A DNA stretch of 64,000 nucleotides from Bilophila sp964538355 (lineage in GTDB: Bacteria > Desulfobacterota > Desulfovibrionia > Desulfovibrionales > Desulfovibrionaceae): the NCBI GenBank assembly GCA_964538355.1, contig CAZIFC010000009.1, forward strand, positions 1 to 64,000, given 5' to 3'. The translations under genes were made by a program, and so were the position numbers. The notes below the pieces were generated by a model that saw only the letters and a program-made list of their open reading frames with translations, was not told the origin of the DNA and ran no database searches. Shown here one piece after another: positions 24,844-33,917 of the stretch. Numbering within the stretch: the stretch's first letter is position 1; every line of letters starts with the position of its first letter.

Positions 24844-25640
24844 TGAAAAGCAGAAGAGACTTTCTGAAGATAGCCGGTCTCTCCGCCTTCGCGCTGGGTA
24901 CGGCTTCTGCCCTGACCCTCGCCGCCGGGGGCAAGGCTGGTGCTGTTCCGGCCGGCACGACGCCTGTCAAGGGCAGCTTCACCAACGAACCCAATGCCCT
25001 GCACGCCAAACGCTGGGCCATGGTCATTGATACCCGGAAGTTCAACAAGCCTGAAGACTTCCAGCGCGTTATCGATGCCTGCCACAAGGCGCACAACGTG
25101 CCGGACATCCCGGGCAACCAGGACATCAAGTGGCTCTGGACGGACAAGTATCTGCATGTCTTCCCGGACGACACCAACGAGTTCCTGCCTGCCAAGTTCC
25201 TGCACGGCGACTTCCTGCTGCTGTGCAACCATTGCGAAAACCCGCCCTGCGTGCGCGTGTGTCCTACCGGTGCCACCTTCAAGCGTGAAGACGGCATCGT
25301 GGTCATGGACCCCCACCGCTGCATCGGCTGCCGTTTCTGCATGGCCGGCTGCCCCTTCGGTGCCCGTAGCTTCAACTTCCGCGATCCGCAGCCCTACGTG
25401 AAGGACGTGAACCCCGAGTTCCCCATGCGTACCCGCGGCGTGGTCGAAAAGTGTACGTTCTGCACCGAACGCCTGGCTCAGGGCAAGCTTCCCGCCTGCG
25501 TTGAAGCCTCGGAAGGCGCCATGGTCTTCGGCGACCTGAACGATCCCGGCTCTCCGGTCCGTCAGGCTCTGTCCCAGAACTTCGCCATCCGCCGCAAGCC
25601 CTCTCTGGGCACCCAGCCCGGCGTGTACTACATCATCTAG
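24843..25640 (+). CDS. dsrO: DsrO, periplasmic Tat-exported ferredoxin-like subunit
   Basis: A 265-residue protein with a twin-arginine signal (KSRRDFLKIAG) and a leader ending near KAGA. Four-cysteine motifs for several [4Fe-4S] clusters follow (CNHCENPPCVRVC, CIGCRFCMAGC, CTFCTERLAQGKLPAC). It is the electron-wire subunit between DsrJ and DsrP in the periplasm. The start at 24843 is set by overlap with the dsrJ stop and by AGGGG upstream. Confidence 0.95.
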   Translation: MKSRRDFLKIAGLSAFALGTASALTLAAGGKAGAVPAGTTPVKGSFTNEPNALHAKRWAMVIDTRKFNKPEDFQRVIDACHKAHNVPDIPGNQDIKWLWTDKYLHVFPDDTNEFLPAKFLHGDFLLLCNHCENPPCVRVCPTGATFKREDGIVVMDPHRCIGCRFCMAGCPFGARSFNFRDPQPYVKDVNPEFPMRTRGVVEKCTFCTERLAQGKLPACVEASEGAMVFGDLNDPGSPVRQALSQNFAIRRKPSLGTQPGVYYII

Positions 25641-25649
25641 GAGGCCGCC

Positions 25650-26828
25650 ATGCTCGAACTGATTCTCAAAGGCCGGCCGCGTTTCTACCTGTGGCTCTGC
25701 TTCCTGGGCGCGATCTTCGGCCTCGGCTTCATCGTGTACCTGTTCCAGGCGAACATCGGCCTTGCCATCACCGGCATGAGCCGTGACGTGTCCTGGGGCC
25801 TGTATATCGCCCAGTTCACCTACTTCGTCGGCGTCGCCGCCGGCGCGGTGATGCTGGTCCTGCCCGCCTACTTCCACCACTATGAGAAGTTCAAGCGGAT
25901 CATCATCTTCGGCGAATTCATGGCCGTTGGCGCGGTGATCATGTGCATGCTCTTCATCGTGGTCGACCTCGGGCAGCCGCAGCGCGCGCTCAACGTGATG
26001 CTGCACCCCACGCCGAACTCCGTGATGTTCTGGGACATGCTGGTGCTTTGCGGCTACCTCGTGCTCAACATCGTCATCGGCTGGGTGACTCTTGAAGCCG
26101 CCCGCAACGACGTGAAGCCGCCCCAGTGGATCAAGGTTCTGATCTACATCTCGATCATCTGGGCCTTCTCCATCCATACCGTCACCGGTTTCTTGTACGC
26201 TGGCATCCCCGGCCGCCACTACTGGCTTACCGCCATCATGGCCGCCCGCTTCCTTGCCTCCGCGTTCTGCTCCGGCCCGGCCATCCTGCTGCTGCTGCTC
26301 CTTGCCGTGCGCCGCTTCACCGGCTTCGAACCCGGCCGCGACGCCATGAAGACGCTGACCACCATCATCACCTATGCGATGTGCACCAACGTCTTCTTCT
26401 ACCTGCTGGAAGTCTTTACGGCCTTCTACAGCGGCATCCCCGGACACCAGCACTCCATCCTGTACCTCTTTGTCGGTCATGATGGTCATATGGCGTGGAT
26501 CAACAGCTGGATGTGGACCGCCGTGGTCTTCGCCGTGCTGTCCCTGCTCCTGCTGATTCCCCCGGCACTGCGCTACAATGAGAAGATCCTGCCCTGGGCC
26601 CTCATCATGCTGGTGATCGCTTCCTGGATCGACAAGAGCCTCGGCCTGCTCGTCGGCGGTTTCGTGCCCAACATGTTCGAAACCGTGACCGAGTACACCC
26701 CGACCATTCCTGAAATCCTTATCGCGCTCGGCGTGTACGGGCTTGGCGGCATCATCGTCTCCGTGCTCTGGAAGATCGCCATTGACGTGAAGAAGGAAAA
26801 CGGAACGTTCGAACTGAAGAATAACTAG
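25650..26828 (+). CDS. dsrP: DsrP, NrfD-like quinone-interacting membrane subunit
   Basis: A 392-residue integral membrane protein of the NrfD/PsrC family with about ten transmembrane helices and no cofactor-binding cysteines. NrfD-type subunits hold a quinone site near the periplasmic face; DsrP links DsrO to the menaquinone pool. GGAGG is placed ideally before the ATG, nine bases after dsrO. Two large hairpins follow at 26845-26944, ending the operon. Confidence 0.95.
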   Translation: MLELILKGRPRFYLWLCFLGAIFGLGFIVYLFQANIGLAITGMSRDVSWGLYIAQFTYFVGVAAGAVMLVLPAYFHHYEKFKRIIIFGEFMAVGAVIMCMLFIVVDLGQPQRALNVMLHPTPNSVMFWDMLVLCGYLVLNIVIGWVTLEAARNDVKPPQWIKVLIYISIIWAFSIHTVTGFLYAGIPGRHYWLTAIMAARFLASAFCSGPAILLLLLLAVRRFTGFEPGRDAMKTLTTIITYAMCTNVFFYLLEVFTAFYSGIPGHQHSILYLFVGHDGHMAWINSWMWTAVVFAVLSLLLLIPPALRYNEKILPWALIMLVIASWIDKSLGLLVGGFVPNMFETVTEYTPTIPEILIALGVYGLGGIIVSVLWKIAIDVKKENGTFELKNN

Positions 26829-26844
26829 AACATCCCCGTGGGAT

Positions 26845-26944
26845 GAGGGGAAAGGCCACTTCTGAAAAGGAGTGGGTTCCCCCTCACCGGACGCAGGCCC
26901 CTCATCCGTCCCAATGCCTTCGGGGGTTGGGATGTGATGAGGGG
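26845..26944 (+). terminator. Paired hairpins downstream of dsrP
   Basis: Hairpin A pairs 26845-26863 with 26868-26885 (GAGGGGAAAGGCCACTTCT with AGGAGTGGGTTCCCCCTC). Hairpin B pairs 26898-26914 with 26927-26944 (CCCCTCATCCGTCCCAA with its near complement). Both have the polypurine/polypyrimidine arms of the repeat family seen elsewhere in the window, and together they probably end dsrMKJOP transcription. Confidence 0.55.
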
Positions 26945-27099
26945 TTGCCGTTTTCTGTCCCTGTGTGCCCTCCGGCGCATGGGGACATTCCGTTTTTCAG
27001 GCAGGGGAGCCTTGCCAAGCCCGGCGGCCTTTGTCATGGTGCACACGTCGTTTCAGAACAGCCATACGAAGCCATCGGCTTCTTTTTCAGGGGATTTCG

Positions 27100-27756
27100 A
27101 TGAATTTTACCTTTCAGCGCAATCCCGCACGGCTCCTTGGGCTGTGCGGCGTGCCATCGGTTCAGGATCGCCGGCAGGAAGCTCTTTTTATGGCGAAGGC
27201 GAGGGAGCTTGATGCTGCCTCCCTGCGCCCGCTGGTGCTGGTTGCGGGCGGTTTTCTCGATCAGGTTCTTGGGAACAGCTATGCCGTCGCTGCCCGCTAT
27301 CCCGCGGATCTGCGCGAGCAGCACGACATCTGGTTCCGTGAGCATTACGAGAGCCGCAAGATGCGGGAAATCGTGAATCTCTATGCCTCCAGAGGGCATT
27401 CCGTGACGCTTGTCGGGCACAGCTGGGGCGGGGACGCCGTGGTCAATCTGGTGGCCCGCAGGCTGGACGCGCCCATCGATCTGCTCATCAGCATCGATCC
27501 TGTCTCACGCAAGGGCGCGCCCCGCAGAAAGCTTCCCAACGTGGCGCACTGGCTGAACATCCACATCGACTACGGCAAGAGCACATGGCTGGACATCCCC
27601 AATATGGTGGCCCGTATCGGCGGGCCGTGGGAAGAGGCCGCCCAGGCTGACGCCAATATTTCCTGCCCTCCCGACATGACCCACGCATGGGCATGGGGAA
27701 TGTTTGAAAAATACGGGCTTCCCGTCCTGCGGGAACGCGCCGGAGCGTGGCTCTAG
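27100..27756 (+). CDS. Alpha/beta hydrolase
   Basis: A 218-residue soluble protein with the nucleophile elbow GHSWGG (Ser about residue 109) preceded by a beta strand (SVTLV), and an oxyanion-side GGFLD near residue 50. A catalytic Asp candidate lies in LISIDPVS and a His in DMTHAWAW near residue 195, completing a plausible triad. No signal peptide. Substrate unknown; lipase/esterase is the default family label. The start at 27100 has AGGGGA upstream; an earlier in-frame ATG would add a 45-residue tail with no ribosome site. Confidence 0.75.
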   Translation: MNFTFQRNPARLLGLCGVPSVQDRRQEALFMAKARELDAASLRPLVLVAGGFLDQVLGNSYAVAARYPADLREQHDIWFREHYESRKMREIVNLYASRGHSVTLVGHSWGGDAVVNLVARRLDAPIDLLISIDPVSRKGAPRRKLPNVAHWLNIHIDYGKSTWLDIPNMVARIGGPWEEAAQADANISCPPDMTHAWAWGMFEKYGLPVLRERAGAWL

Positions 27757-27775
27757 GGCCGTCCGGCACCTGCGT

Positions 27776-30289
27776 TCAGTTCCCATTCCAAAAGACGGCG
27801 ATCTCGCCCTCTTCCCCGGTCACCCGCAGGGGAATGCCCAGCCGGGCCAGCTCTTCCCGGATGCTCCGTGAAGGCAGGCGGTAGCCGTTGCAGGCTCCTG
27901 CGCTGGCGATGGCGATGCGGGGCGATACGGCTTCGAACAGGCCCGGGAGCCTGTTTTTTGCCGAGCCGTGGTGCGGCAGGACGAGCACCTCTGCGGAGAG
28001 GGCCGCGCCGCTTTGCAGCAGTGCGCGCAGACAGGCTTTTTCCGCATCTCCGGGAAGCAGGGCGAGGCCCCGCCCGTTCAGGGTGAGCCGGAGGACAAGC
28101 CCGTTGTTCCCTGAGGGGGTTACGCCCGGCTGCGGAGCCAAAACCTCCAGTTCCAGCCCCTCGGCCAGAGGGATGCTGTGTCCGGCATGGAGCGTTTGCC
28201 GGGGGATTCCCCGCTCGGCAAGGATGCCTGTAAACGCTTCGGCAAGCGGGCGGGCGGGGCCGGAGGGCGCGTCGATGCCTTCGAGAGGGGCCGTGTACAC
28301 CTTTCCCACAGCGTATTGTTGGGCAATGTAGAGCAGGCCCTTCAGGTGATCGCGGTCAGGATGGCTCAGAAAGAGAGCTTCCAGCCGGGGCGGGCTGTTC
28401 GCCGTCAGGATCGGGGAAAGGATATCCCGCCCGGTGTCGAAACGCCGGGATGCAAGCCCTCCGCCATCTATGAGGGCCTTGCCGCCGTGGGACCACTCGA
28501 CAAGGACGGCCTGTCCTTGCCCGACATCCAGTACCCGGAGGGCGATGCGCGGGGAAAAGTAGCCGTGCGCCCAGAGGAGCGGCCCGGCGAGGAGGAAGAT
28601 CCCTCCCGCCGCAAAGAGCCGGAAGGACGCGGCGGGGAAGGCGGGCCTGTTCAGGCGCAGGGCCATCCCGGCGGCAATGGCCCCGAGGCCGGGAAGGAAG
28701 CTCCAGTGCGGGCGCAGCATGACGAAGGTATCCATCCCCAGATGCATCTGGAGCCAGCGCAGGGCCTCCAGCAGCCAGCCGCAGGGCAGGGCGGCAAGCT
28801 GGAGTGCAAGGGAGGCCGCCGCCTCAGATCCCGGAACGGCAAACAGCAGCCCAAGGAAGGACAGCGGCAGCACGAAGGCCCCGAGAACGGGCAGCCAGAG
28901 CAGGTTCAGGGGGAACCACAGGGTCGAGCGTCCGAAAGCGTCGAGAACGATGGGCAGGGTGGCGAGCTGCGCGGCGGCGGAACAGCCGAACGTCAGCCAG
29001 AGGAGCCTGAGGGCACGGCTTGCCGCCATATGGAGAGCAGGCTTTTCCCCCGTAAGGACGTGCAGCGGTGAAACAGAGAACGGGCCGGCTTGCCAGACGG
29101 CCCGGAACCACGGCAGGGCAAGGGCGATGCCCGCCACCGCCGCAAAGGAAAGCTGCGCCCCCAGATCGTACAGGCACAGCGGATCGGCCAGCAGCATGCA
29201 CAGCAGGGCCATCAGCAGGAAATCGATCAGGGAAAACGGCGCAACCAGGCGTCCCACCCGTGCAGGAAGAAGATCCGGCACACAGCGCAGCAGGCAGGCG
29301 GCCGCAAGCATCAGGGTGGCTCTGAGCAGCGAGGGCGGCGCATCCCCCAGCCAGAGGTAGCCCGCCGCCAGCGGAAGGCTCAGTATCCCCATCAGGCTGT
29401 GGGCCGGAACGCGCAGAAATACCCCCGGAGCCGCGAAGCCGAGCAGCATGGTCAGAGCCAGCGCGCCCAGTCCGGCTACGGCAAGGTGCTGTCCCGAGAG
29501 CGCAAGGCTGTGCGCCAGCCCCGCGGCGTTGATGCGTTCCAGATCGGCGGTATGCAGGCCGGAGCGATCTCCGAAGAGCAGGGCGGGGATCACGGCCCTT
29601 CCCCCTTCCGCACCGGAAAGCAAGGGCCATTCCTGATTTTTCAGGGCCTGTTCCACGCGCAGGCGCAGCCGCTCCCGAAGCGCGGAACCGAAGGCCGGTT
29701 TCCCGGCAGCGACCAGCCCGGCCTCGTCTCCTTTTGTCCACGCCTGAAAGAAAACGCCTTGTCGATGCCAGTAGTCTTCGATATTCCCGGCTCCCCGATT
29801 GCGGAAGCCGCGGACAGGCCGGATGTGCAGCTTTCCGGAGAGCCGCTGTCCCGGCAGCGGGCGGGGTGCGTCCGTGCTGTCCTGCCATGTCAGGGCCAGC
29901 TTGCCCGGCAAAGGCTCCCCCTGTTCCGGTGCGACGTTTTCCAGAAGGATCTGAAGCCTGCGATCCGGCAGGCCGCGAACCTTGATGACGGTTCCCGTGA
30001 CGGGTACGGCGCGTCGAGCGGCAAGGCTTTGCTCCAGCCAGACGGGGAACCGCCGGGGAACCTCCGGTTCTGCCTTGATGCCCATATGCCAGCCGGCCCC
30101 CACGCACATGAGCGCGAGCAGGCAGGAGAGCGGGCGGCGCATCCGGCTGTCCACCCAGACGATGAGCAGCAAAAACGCCGCTGCCGGAACCCAGAACCGG
30201 GCCGCGAGGATGCCCGCCGCAAACAGCAGCAGGCAGACCTCCCAAAAGAGCAGTGGCTGGAGCGGGGGGCGGGACAGGGGCTGTTTCAT
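27776..30289 (-). CDS. comEC: ComEC/Rec2-type DNA uptake channel
   Basis: An 837-residue inner-membrane protein. The N-terminal hydrophobic pair and OB-like DUF4131 region is followed by the multi-helix Competence domain (LAHSLALSGQHLAVAGLG is the family signature) and, from about residue 583, a metallo-beta-lactamase-like domain (LDVGQGQAVLVEW, LSHPDRDHLKG, LPHHGSAKN). ComEC carries single-stranded DNA into the cytoplasm in naturally competent bacteria; the hydrolase domain degrades the other strand. Other competence genes are not in this window. The gene ends 19 bases past the hydrolase gene, converging with it. Confidence 0.93.
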   Translation of the reverse strand: MKQPLSRPPLQPLLFWEVCLLLFAAGILAARFWVPAAAFLLLIVWVDSRMRRPLSCLLALMCVGAGWHMGIKAEPEVPRRFPVWLEQSLAARRAVPVTGTVIKVRGLPDRRLQILLENVAPEQGEPLPGKLALTWQDSTDAPRPLPGQRLSGKLHIRPVRGFRNRGAGNIEDYWHRQGVFFQAWTKGDEAGLVAAGKPAFGSALRERLRLRVEQALKNQEWPLLSGAEGGRAVIPALLFGDRSGLHTADLERINAAGLAHSLALSGQHLAVAGLGALALTMLLGFAAPGVFLRVPAHSLMGILSLPLAAGYLWLGDAPPSLLRATLMLAAACLLRCVPDLLPARVGRLVAPFSLIDFLLMALLCMLLADPLCLYDLGAQLSFAAVAGIALALPWFRAVWQAGPFSVSPLHVLTGEKPALHMAASRALRLLWLTFGCSAAAQLATLPIVLDAFGRSTLWFPLNLLWLPVLGAFVLPLSFLGLLFAVPGSEAAASLALQLAALPCGWLLEALRWLQMHLGMDTFVMLRPHWSFLPGLGAIAAGMALRLNRPAFPAASFRLFAAGGIFLLAGPLLWAHGYFSPRIALRVLDVGQGQAVLVEWSHGGKALIDGGGLASRRFDTGRDILSPILTANSPPRLEALFLSHPDRDHLKGLLYIAQQYAVGKVYTAPLEGIDAPSGPARPLAEAFTGILAERGIPRQTLHAGHSIPLAEGLELEVLAPQPGVTPSGNNGLVLRLTLNGRGLALLPGDAEKACLRALLQSGAALSAEVLVLPHHGSAKNRLPGLFEAVSPRIAIASAGACNGYRLPSRSIREELARLGIPLRVTGEEGEIAVFWNGN

Positions 30290-30615
30290 GGGCAGACCGC
30301 TAGGCCCCGGAAGCGGCCTCTGGGGAGGGTTGCCGGGGCGTGTATGGTGAAGCCCGTGTTTTCGGGCTGTCGAACCCCCAGCCGGAAGGGGCGAGGCTGT
30401 CTTTTCCCTGATGCAGCAACCGGATGCCGGTTGCGCTCGTGTCGGGCGCCTTCTCCGGCGTCAGGGAGGCGAGGCGGGAGGGGAAGGCTGGTTTATCGAA
30501 CGCGCCCTTGGGCAAGAAGGTTTTTCTTTGTCCAAGGGCGCGGGGAACAACGGAAAACAATGGGAAACAGCGAGGAGCAGGGAACGCCCGGAGCGGTTTC
30601 CCCGGTGTGCTCCGG
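30290..30615. other. 326-bp gap between aminotransferase and comEC
   Basis: No gene is supported. The main structure is a long hairpin with perfect 11-bp arms (30501-30511 and 30532-30542; CGCGCCCTTGG / CCAAGGGCGCG), 74 bases past the aminotransferase stop on the minus strand. It probably stops or stabilises that transcript. A small AGCCCG/CGGGCT hairpin lies near 30355. Confidence 0.45.
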
Positions 30616-31710
30616 CTATTTGCCCAGAGCCGCGGCAACGGCTTCGAGAGCCTGCGTCATGAGGTAGGGCTGGGCCTGCGTGCCCATGTGTCCGAGGCGG
30701 AAGACCTTGCCGTCCATCGGGCCGAAACTGCCCGTGCAGATCAGCCCATGACGGCGCAGCGTCTCCTTCCATTCGGGCCACGTCCGGCCTTCGGGGAGCA
30801 GGGCGGCGGTAACGGTGGGCGCGTTGACGGCGTCGGATGTTGTCCAGAGCCGGATGCCCAGCTCGGCCAGACCCGCCCGGCACTGGGCGGCAACGGACTC
30901 GTGGCGGGCAAAGACGGCGTCCATGCCTTCCTTGAAGAACGCCTGCGCCCCGGCGTACAGCGCGGCGACGCCGTGCCAGTTGGGGGTATAGGGGCAGCGG
31001 CCGTCCTTGCGGACGCTGCGGAAAGGCAGGATAGCGTCGTAGCCCTGATACTTCACTTCCGCCATGCGTTCCCATGCGGCCTCGCTGACGCCCACCATGC
31101 TCATGCTCGGGGGGCAGCTCAGGCATTTCTGGGAGCCGCCGAGCATGAGGTCGACGTTCCATTCGTCCATGTGCACCGGCGCACCGCCAAGGCCCGCCAC
31201 CGTATCCACATAGAACAGCGGCACGCCGAGATCCTTCTTGAGCTTGCCGAGAGCGGCGATGGGGTTCAGGGTGCCGGAGGGGGTTTCGCAATGCACGGCG
31301 GTCAGCATGACCGGCTTCACGCGGCGGATGGCTTCCTCGATGGCTGCGAGATCGCTTTCCCGGATGCTGCAATCGTAGGGCAGGGACACCTTTTCCACGA
31401 TGCAGCCGAAGGATTCCGCCATTTCCCCGATGCCGTCCCCAAAGACGCCGGTTCCGACGCTGACGACATGGTCGCCGGGCTTGAGGCAGCTTTTCAGCGC
31501 GCCCCAGAGGGCAAGCATCCCTTCGCCGGTCATCAGGACGACGTCGTCTTTCGTCCCCATGAGCTTGCCGATGCTGCGGCTGGTGGCGTCATAGAGACAC
31601 AGGAAATCGGATTCGACCTGACCGGAACCGTAATCCCTGCCGAGTACGGCGATAACGTCCTCATGCAGGGCAACCGGGCCGGGAACCATGGGAATGGGTG
31701 CGTAACTCAT
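30616..31710 (-). CDS. Class V PLP aminotransferase (alanine/serine-glyoxylate aminotransferase-like)
   Basis: A 364-residue PLP enzyme. Family features are the N-terminal MVPGPVALHEDV, TGEGMLALWGAL near residue 60, a VDTVAGLGG segment with the cofactor Asp, and the Schiff-base lysine in GGSQKCLS (about residue 193). Members transfer amino groups from alanine, serine or phosphonate/sulfonate amines to glyoxylate or pyruvate. The exact substrate is open. Its ATG overlaps the murI stop by four bases, and a pyridoxal kinase gene lies upstream in the same operon, which could supply its cofactor. Confidence 0.85.
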   Translation of the reverse strand: MSYAPIPMVPGPVALHEDVIAVLGRDYGSGQVESDFLCLYDATSRSIGKLMGTKDDVVLMTGEGMLALWGALKSCLKPGDHVVSVGTGVFGDGIGEMAESFGCIVEKVSLPYDCSIRESDLAAIEEAIRRVKPVMLTAVHCETPSGTLNPIAALGKLKKDLGVPLFYVDTVAGLGGAPVHMDEWNVDLMLGGSQKCLSCPPSMSMVGVSEAAWERMAEVKYQGYDAILPFRSVRKDGRCPYTPNWHGVAALYAGAQAFFKEGMDAVFARHESVAAQCRAGLAELGIRLWTTSDAVNAPTVTAALLPEGRTWPEWKETLRRHGLICTGSFGPMDGKVFRLGHMGTQAQPYLMTQALEAVAAALGK

Positions 31711-32612
31711 ACATTTTTCCTTTGTGTTGAAGAAGTGTCGACGCTGTCCGGGACGGCTACGTTTTCAAGGTCGACCAGCCGGACGTCGCTGTCGGTAATG
31801 CTCATGTTGAGGAAGAGGCTGCCCGTATGCGTAAAGCGGTGCGGGTCGTCGGTGATGAAAAAGCGGATGTGCCCCTTGCGGTCGGCCTGCGGGTTGACCA
31901 GCCCCCTGTCGGCGAGGCGTTTCCCCACGACGTCGGCAGTGGTGGCGGCGGAGTCCACGATGGTGACGGCGGGGCCGACCACCTTGCGGATGGACGGCGC
32001 AAGCATCGGATAATGCGTGCAGCCAAGGACAAGGCAGTCCGGTGCGGGCGCGCTCTGGAACAGTGGATCAAGGTAGCGGGCCACGACGCCCTCCACGATG
32101 GGACCGTCGAACCACCCCTCTTCCGCAAAGGGAACGAACAGCGGACAGGCGAGGCTGCGGACCTGCGCGTCCGGCCGACGGCGGAGAATGGCCTCGGCGT
32201 AGGCTCCGCTGCGGATGGTGGACTCGGTGGCGATGACCGCGATGTCGCCGGAGGGCGAGGCCTCGCACGCGGCCCGCGAACCCGGCTCCACCACGCCGAT
32301 GATGGGCATGTCGGGCCATGTCTCGCGCAGTACGGGCAGTGCGGCGGCGGTGGCGGTGTTGCAGGCGATGACAAGGAGCTTGATGTTCAGCCCGATGAGC
32401 TTGGCGGCGGCCTGAAGCGAATAGCGGATGATGGTTTTCTGGCTCTTGGCCCCGTAGGGCACACGGGCCGTATCTCCCAGAAAAAGATAATCTTCCCCGG
32501 GCATCCGGCGGCGCATGGCGTCAAGCACGGTCAGGCCGCCTACGCCAGAGTCGAACAGGCCGATGGGAAGCCGCGCCGTTTCTCCGGCGGGCTGGCTATG
32601 TTCCGCGGTCAT
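31707..32612 (-). CDS. murI: Glutamate racemase
   Basis: A 301-residue racemase making D-glutamate for peptidoglycan. The N-terminal LFDSGVGGLTVL, the two catalytic cysteines in VIACNTATAA and LGCTHYPML, and GDTARVPYG are all present. AAGGA upstream and family alignment support the start at 32612; longer frames run into the neighbouring gene. The C-terminus carries about 30 extra residues. It sits between pyridoxal kinase and aminotransferase genes, with a four-base overlap to the latter. MurI itself needs no PLP. Confidence 0.93.
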   Translation of the reverse strand: MTAEHSQPAGETARLPIGLFDSGVGGLTVLDAMRRRMPGEDYLFLGDTARVPYGAKSQKTIIRYSLQAAAKLIGLNIKLLVIACNTATAAALPVLRETWPDMPIIGVVEPGSRAACEASPSGDIAVIATESTIRSGAYAEAILRRRPDAQVRSLACPLFVPFAEEGWFDGPIVEGVVARYLDPLFQSAPAPDCLVLGCTHYPMLAPSIRKVVGPAVTIVDSAATTADVVGKRLADRGLVNPQADRKGHIRFFITDDPHRFTHTGSLFLNMSITDSDVRLVDLENVAVPDSVDTSSTQRKNV

Positions 32613-32655
32613 TGCATGTATCCTTTTTCGTCCGTATGGCGGGCAGGGCTTTGCC

Positions 32656-33555
32656 TCAGTCGCCGCATCGATCCATAAGCCGGCATTTGCAGGAGACCAC
32701 GGGGGCGAACAGGCTTCCGAGGATACGCTCCAGCAGGATGCCCTCCCGTGAGGGAAGCCCCTGCCCGAACGTGGCCCGAATGCCCAGCGTAACGAACTGC
32801 ACCGCCCGATCCAGCGCGATGGACAGGCTGTCTCCCTGAATGAGGCTGCCCGTAAGCACGCTGGCGAAGGTGTCTCCCGTGCCGGGATAGTGCGCCGGAA
32901 TATAGGAACAATCAATACGCCAGAAGCGATCCTCATCCCGCTCGTAGGCGATGACCGAGGTGTTCTGGCCGGGATCGATGCCGTTTTCCAGCAGCGGAAC
33001 GCTGGTGGCGACAACGGTTTTCGGCCCCATCGCGGAGAGGCGGCGCAGCTGCGCCTGCGTTTCTTCGGGGGTGAGCCGGGGCCTGAACGGTTCGTCGAGG
33101 AGGAGGGAAACTTCGGTGATATTCGGGGTGACGATATCCGCGCAGGCGATCAGGCCGCGCATTTTTTGCACCATCTCCGGGGTCATGGTCGGGTCGAGCA
33201 CCCCATTGTCCCCCAGCACCGGATCAATCACCGCCAGCCCGCCGGGGGCCAGACAGTTGCGGATGCACCGGGCTACGGAATCCATCTGCTCCGGCGAGGC
33301 CATGAACCCCGAATAGACCCCGTCAAAACGCAGTCCGAGGCGTTCCCAGTGATCGAGGATGCCGCCCAGCTCGGGGGTGAGATCGCAAAGCGTATACTCT
33401 GTAAATTCAACGGTATGCGTAGACAGCACCGCCGTAGGCATGGGGCAGACCTGAATGCCCATGCAGGACAGGATCGGGATCGCGACCGTCAGGGATGTGC
33501 GGCCAAAGCCCGACAGGTCATGGATGGCTGCGACTCGGGGAACAGGGTTACGCAT
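32656..33555 (-). CDS. Pyridoxal/pyridoxamine kinase
   Basis: A 299-residue ribokinase-fold kinase that salvages vitamin B6 by phosphorylating pyridoxal, pyridoxamine or pyridoxine. Signature stretches are AAIHDLSGFGRTSLT at the N-terminus, VLSTHTVEF, YSGFMASPEQ, VIDPVLGDNG, and the anion-hole PGTGDTFASVL near the C-terminus with the catalytic Asp. First gene of a probable three-gene operon with murI and a PLP aminotransferase. The C-terminal tail has two closely spaced cysteines (SCKCR) of unknown role. Confidence 0.88.
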   Translation of the reverse strand: MRNPVPRVAAIHDLSGFGRTSLTVAIPILSCMGIQVCPMPTAVLSTHTVEFTEYTLCDLTPELGGILDHWERLGLRFDGVYSGFMASPEQMDSVARCIRNCLAPGGLAVIDPVLGDNGVLDPTMTPEMVQKMRGLIACADIVTPNITEVSLLLDEPFRPRLTPEETQAQLRRLSAMGPKTVVATSVPLLENGIDPGQNTSVIAYERDEDRFWRIDCSYIPAHYPGTGDTFASVLTGSLIQGDSLSIALDRAVQFVTLGIRATFGQGLPSREGILLERILGSLFAPVVSCKCRLMDRCGD

Positions 33556-33578
33556 GGCAAGCCTCGAAAGGTTAGGAC

Positions 33579-33654
33579 TTGAGAGGGGAGAGAACGGGGG
33601 AGGGAGAACGGCCCGGCGGGCGGCCCCTTTCCCCGAACCCCCACCCTTCCCAAG
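33579..33654 (-). repeat. Purine-rich hairpin repeat, copy R5
   Basis: Read on the minus strand it begins CCTTGGGAAGGGTGGGGG and continues into a purine/pyrimidine hairpin, matching the layout of R1 and R2 with more divergence. It lies just upstream of the pyridoxal kinase start. Confidence 0.45.
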
Positions 33655-33827
33655 GCGTTAGAGCTTTTGGGGCGGGGGCGTGCCGACATCTTTGCAAAGA
33701 GGCGATTTTCCCATAGCACGAGCGGCAAATCAAGCTTCGGGAACGCTTTTCGTCAGGAAAAGACGCTCCCCTTTCTCCAAAAAACATCCCCTCACGCCGC
33801 CGGAAGGGGCGATTGGGGACGATAACC

Positions 33828-33905
33828 GTAAAGTCTCTGGAAGGGGGGCCTGGAGAGGGGAAAGCCTGGCGGGGGTAAGCCTTCGCCAGCGTTTCCCCCT
33901 CCCGA
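33828..33905 (+). repeat. Purine-rich hairpin repeat, copy R3
   Basis: It opens with GTAAAGTCTCTGGAAGGGG, close to the R1/R2 opening, and ends in a hairpin pairing GAGGGGAAAGCCTGGCG with CGCCAGCGTTTCCCCCTC. It lies immediately after the stop of the pseudouridine synthase gene (minus strand), suggesting a terminator role. Confidence 0.55.
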
Positions 33906-33917
33906 ACGTGGCGTTCC

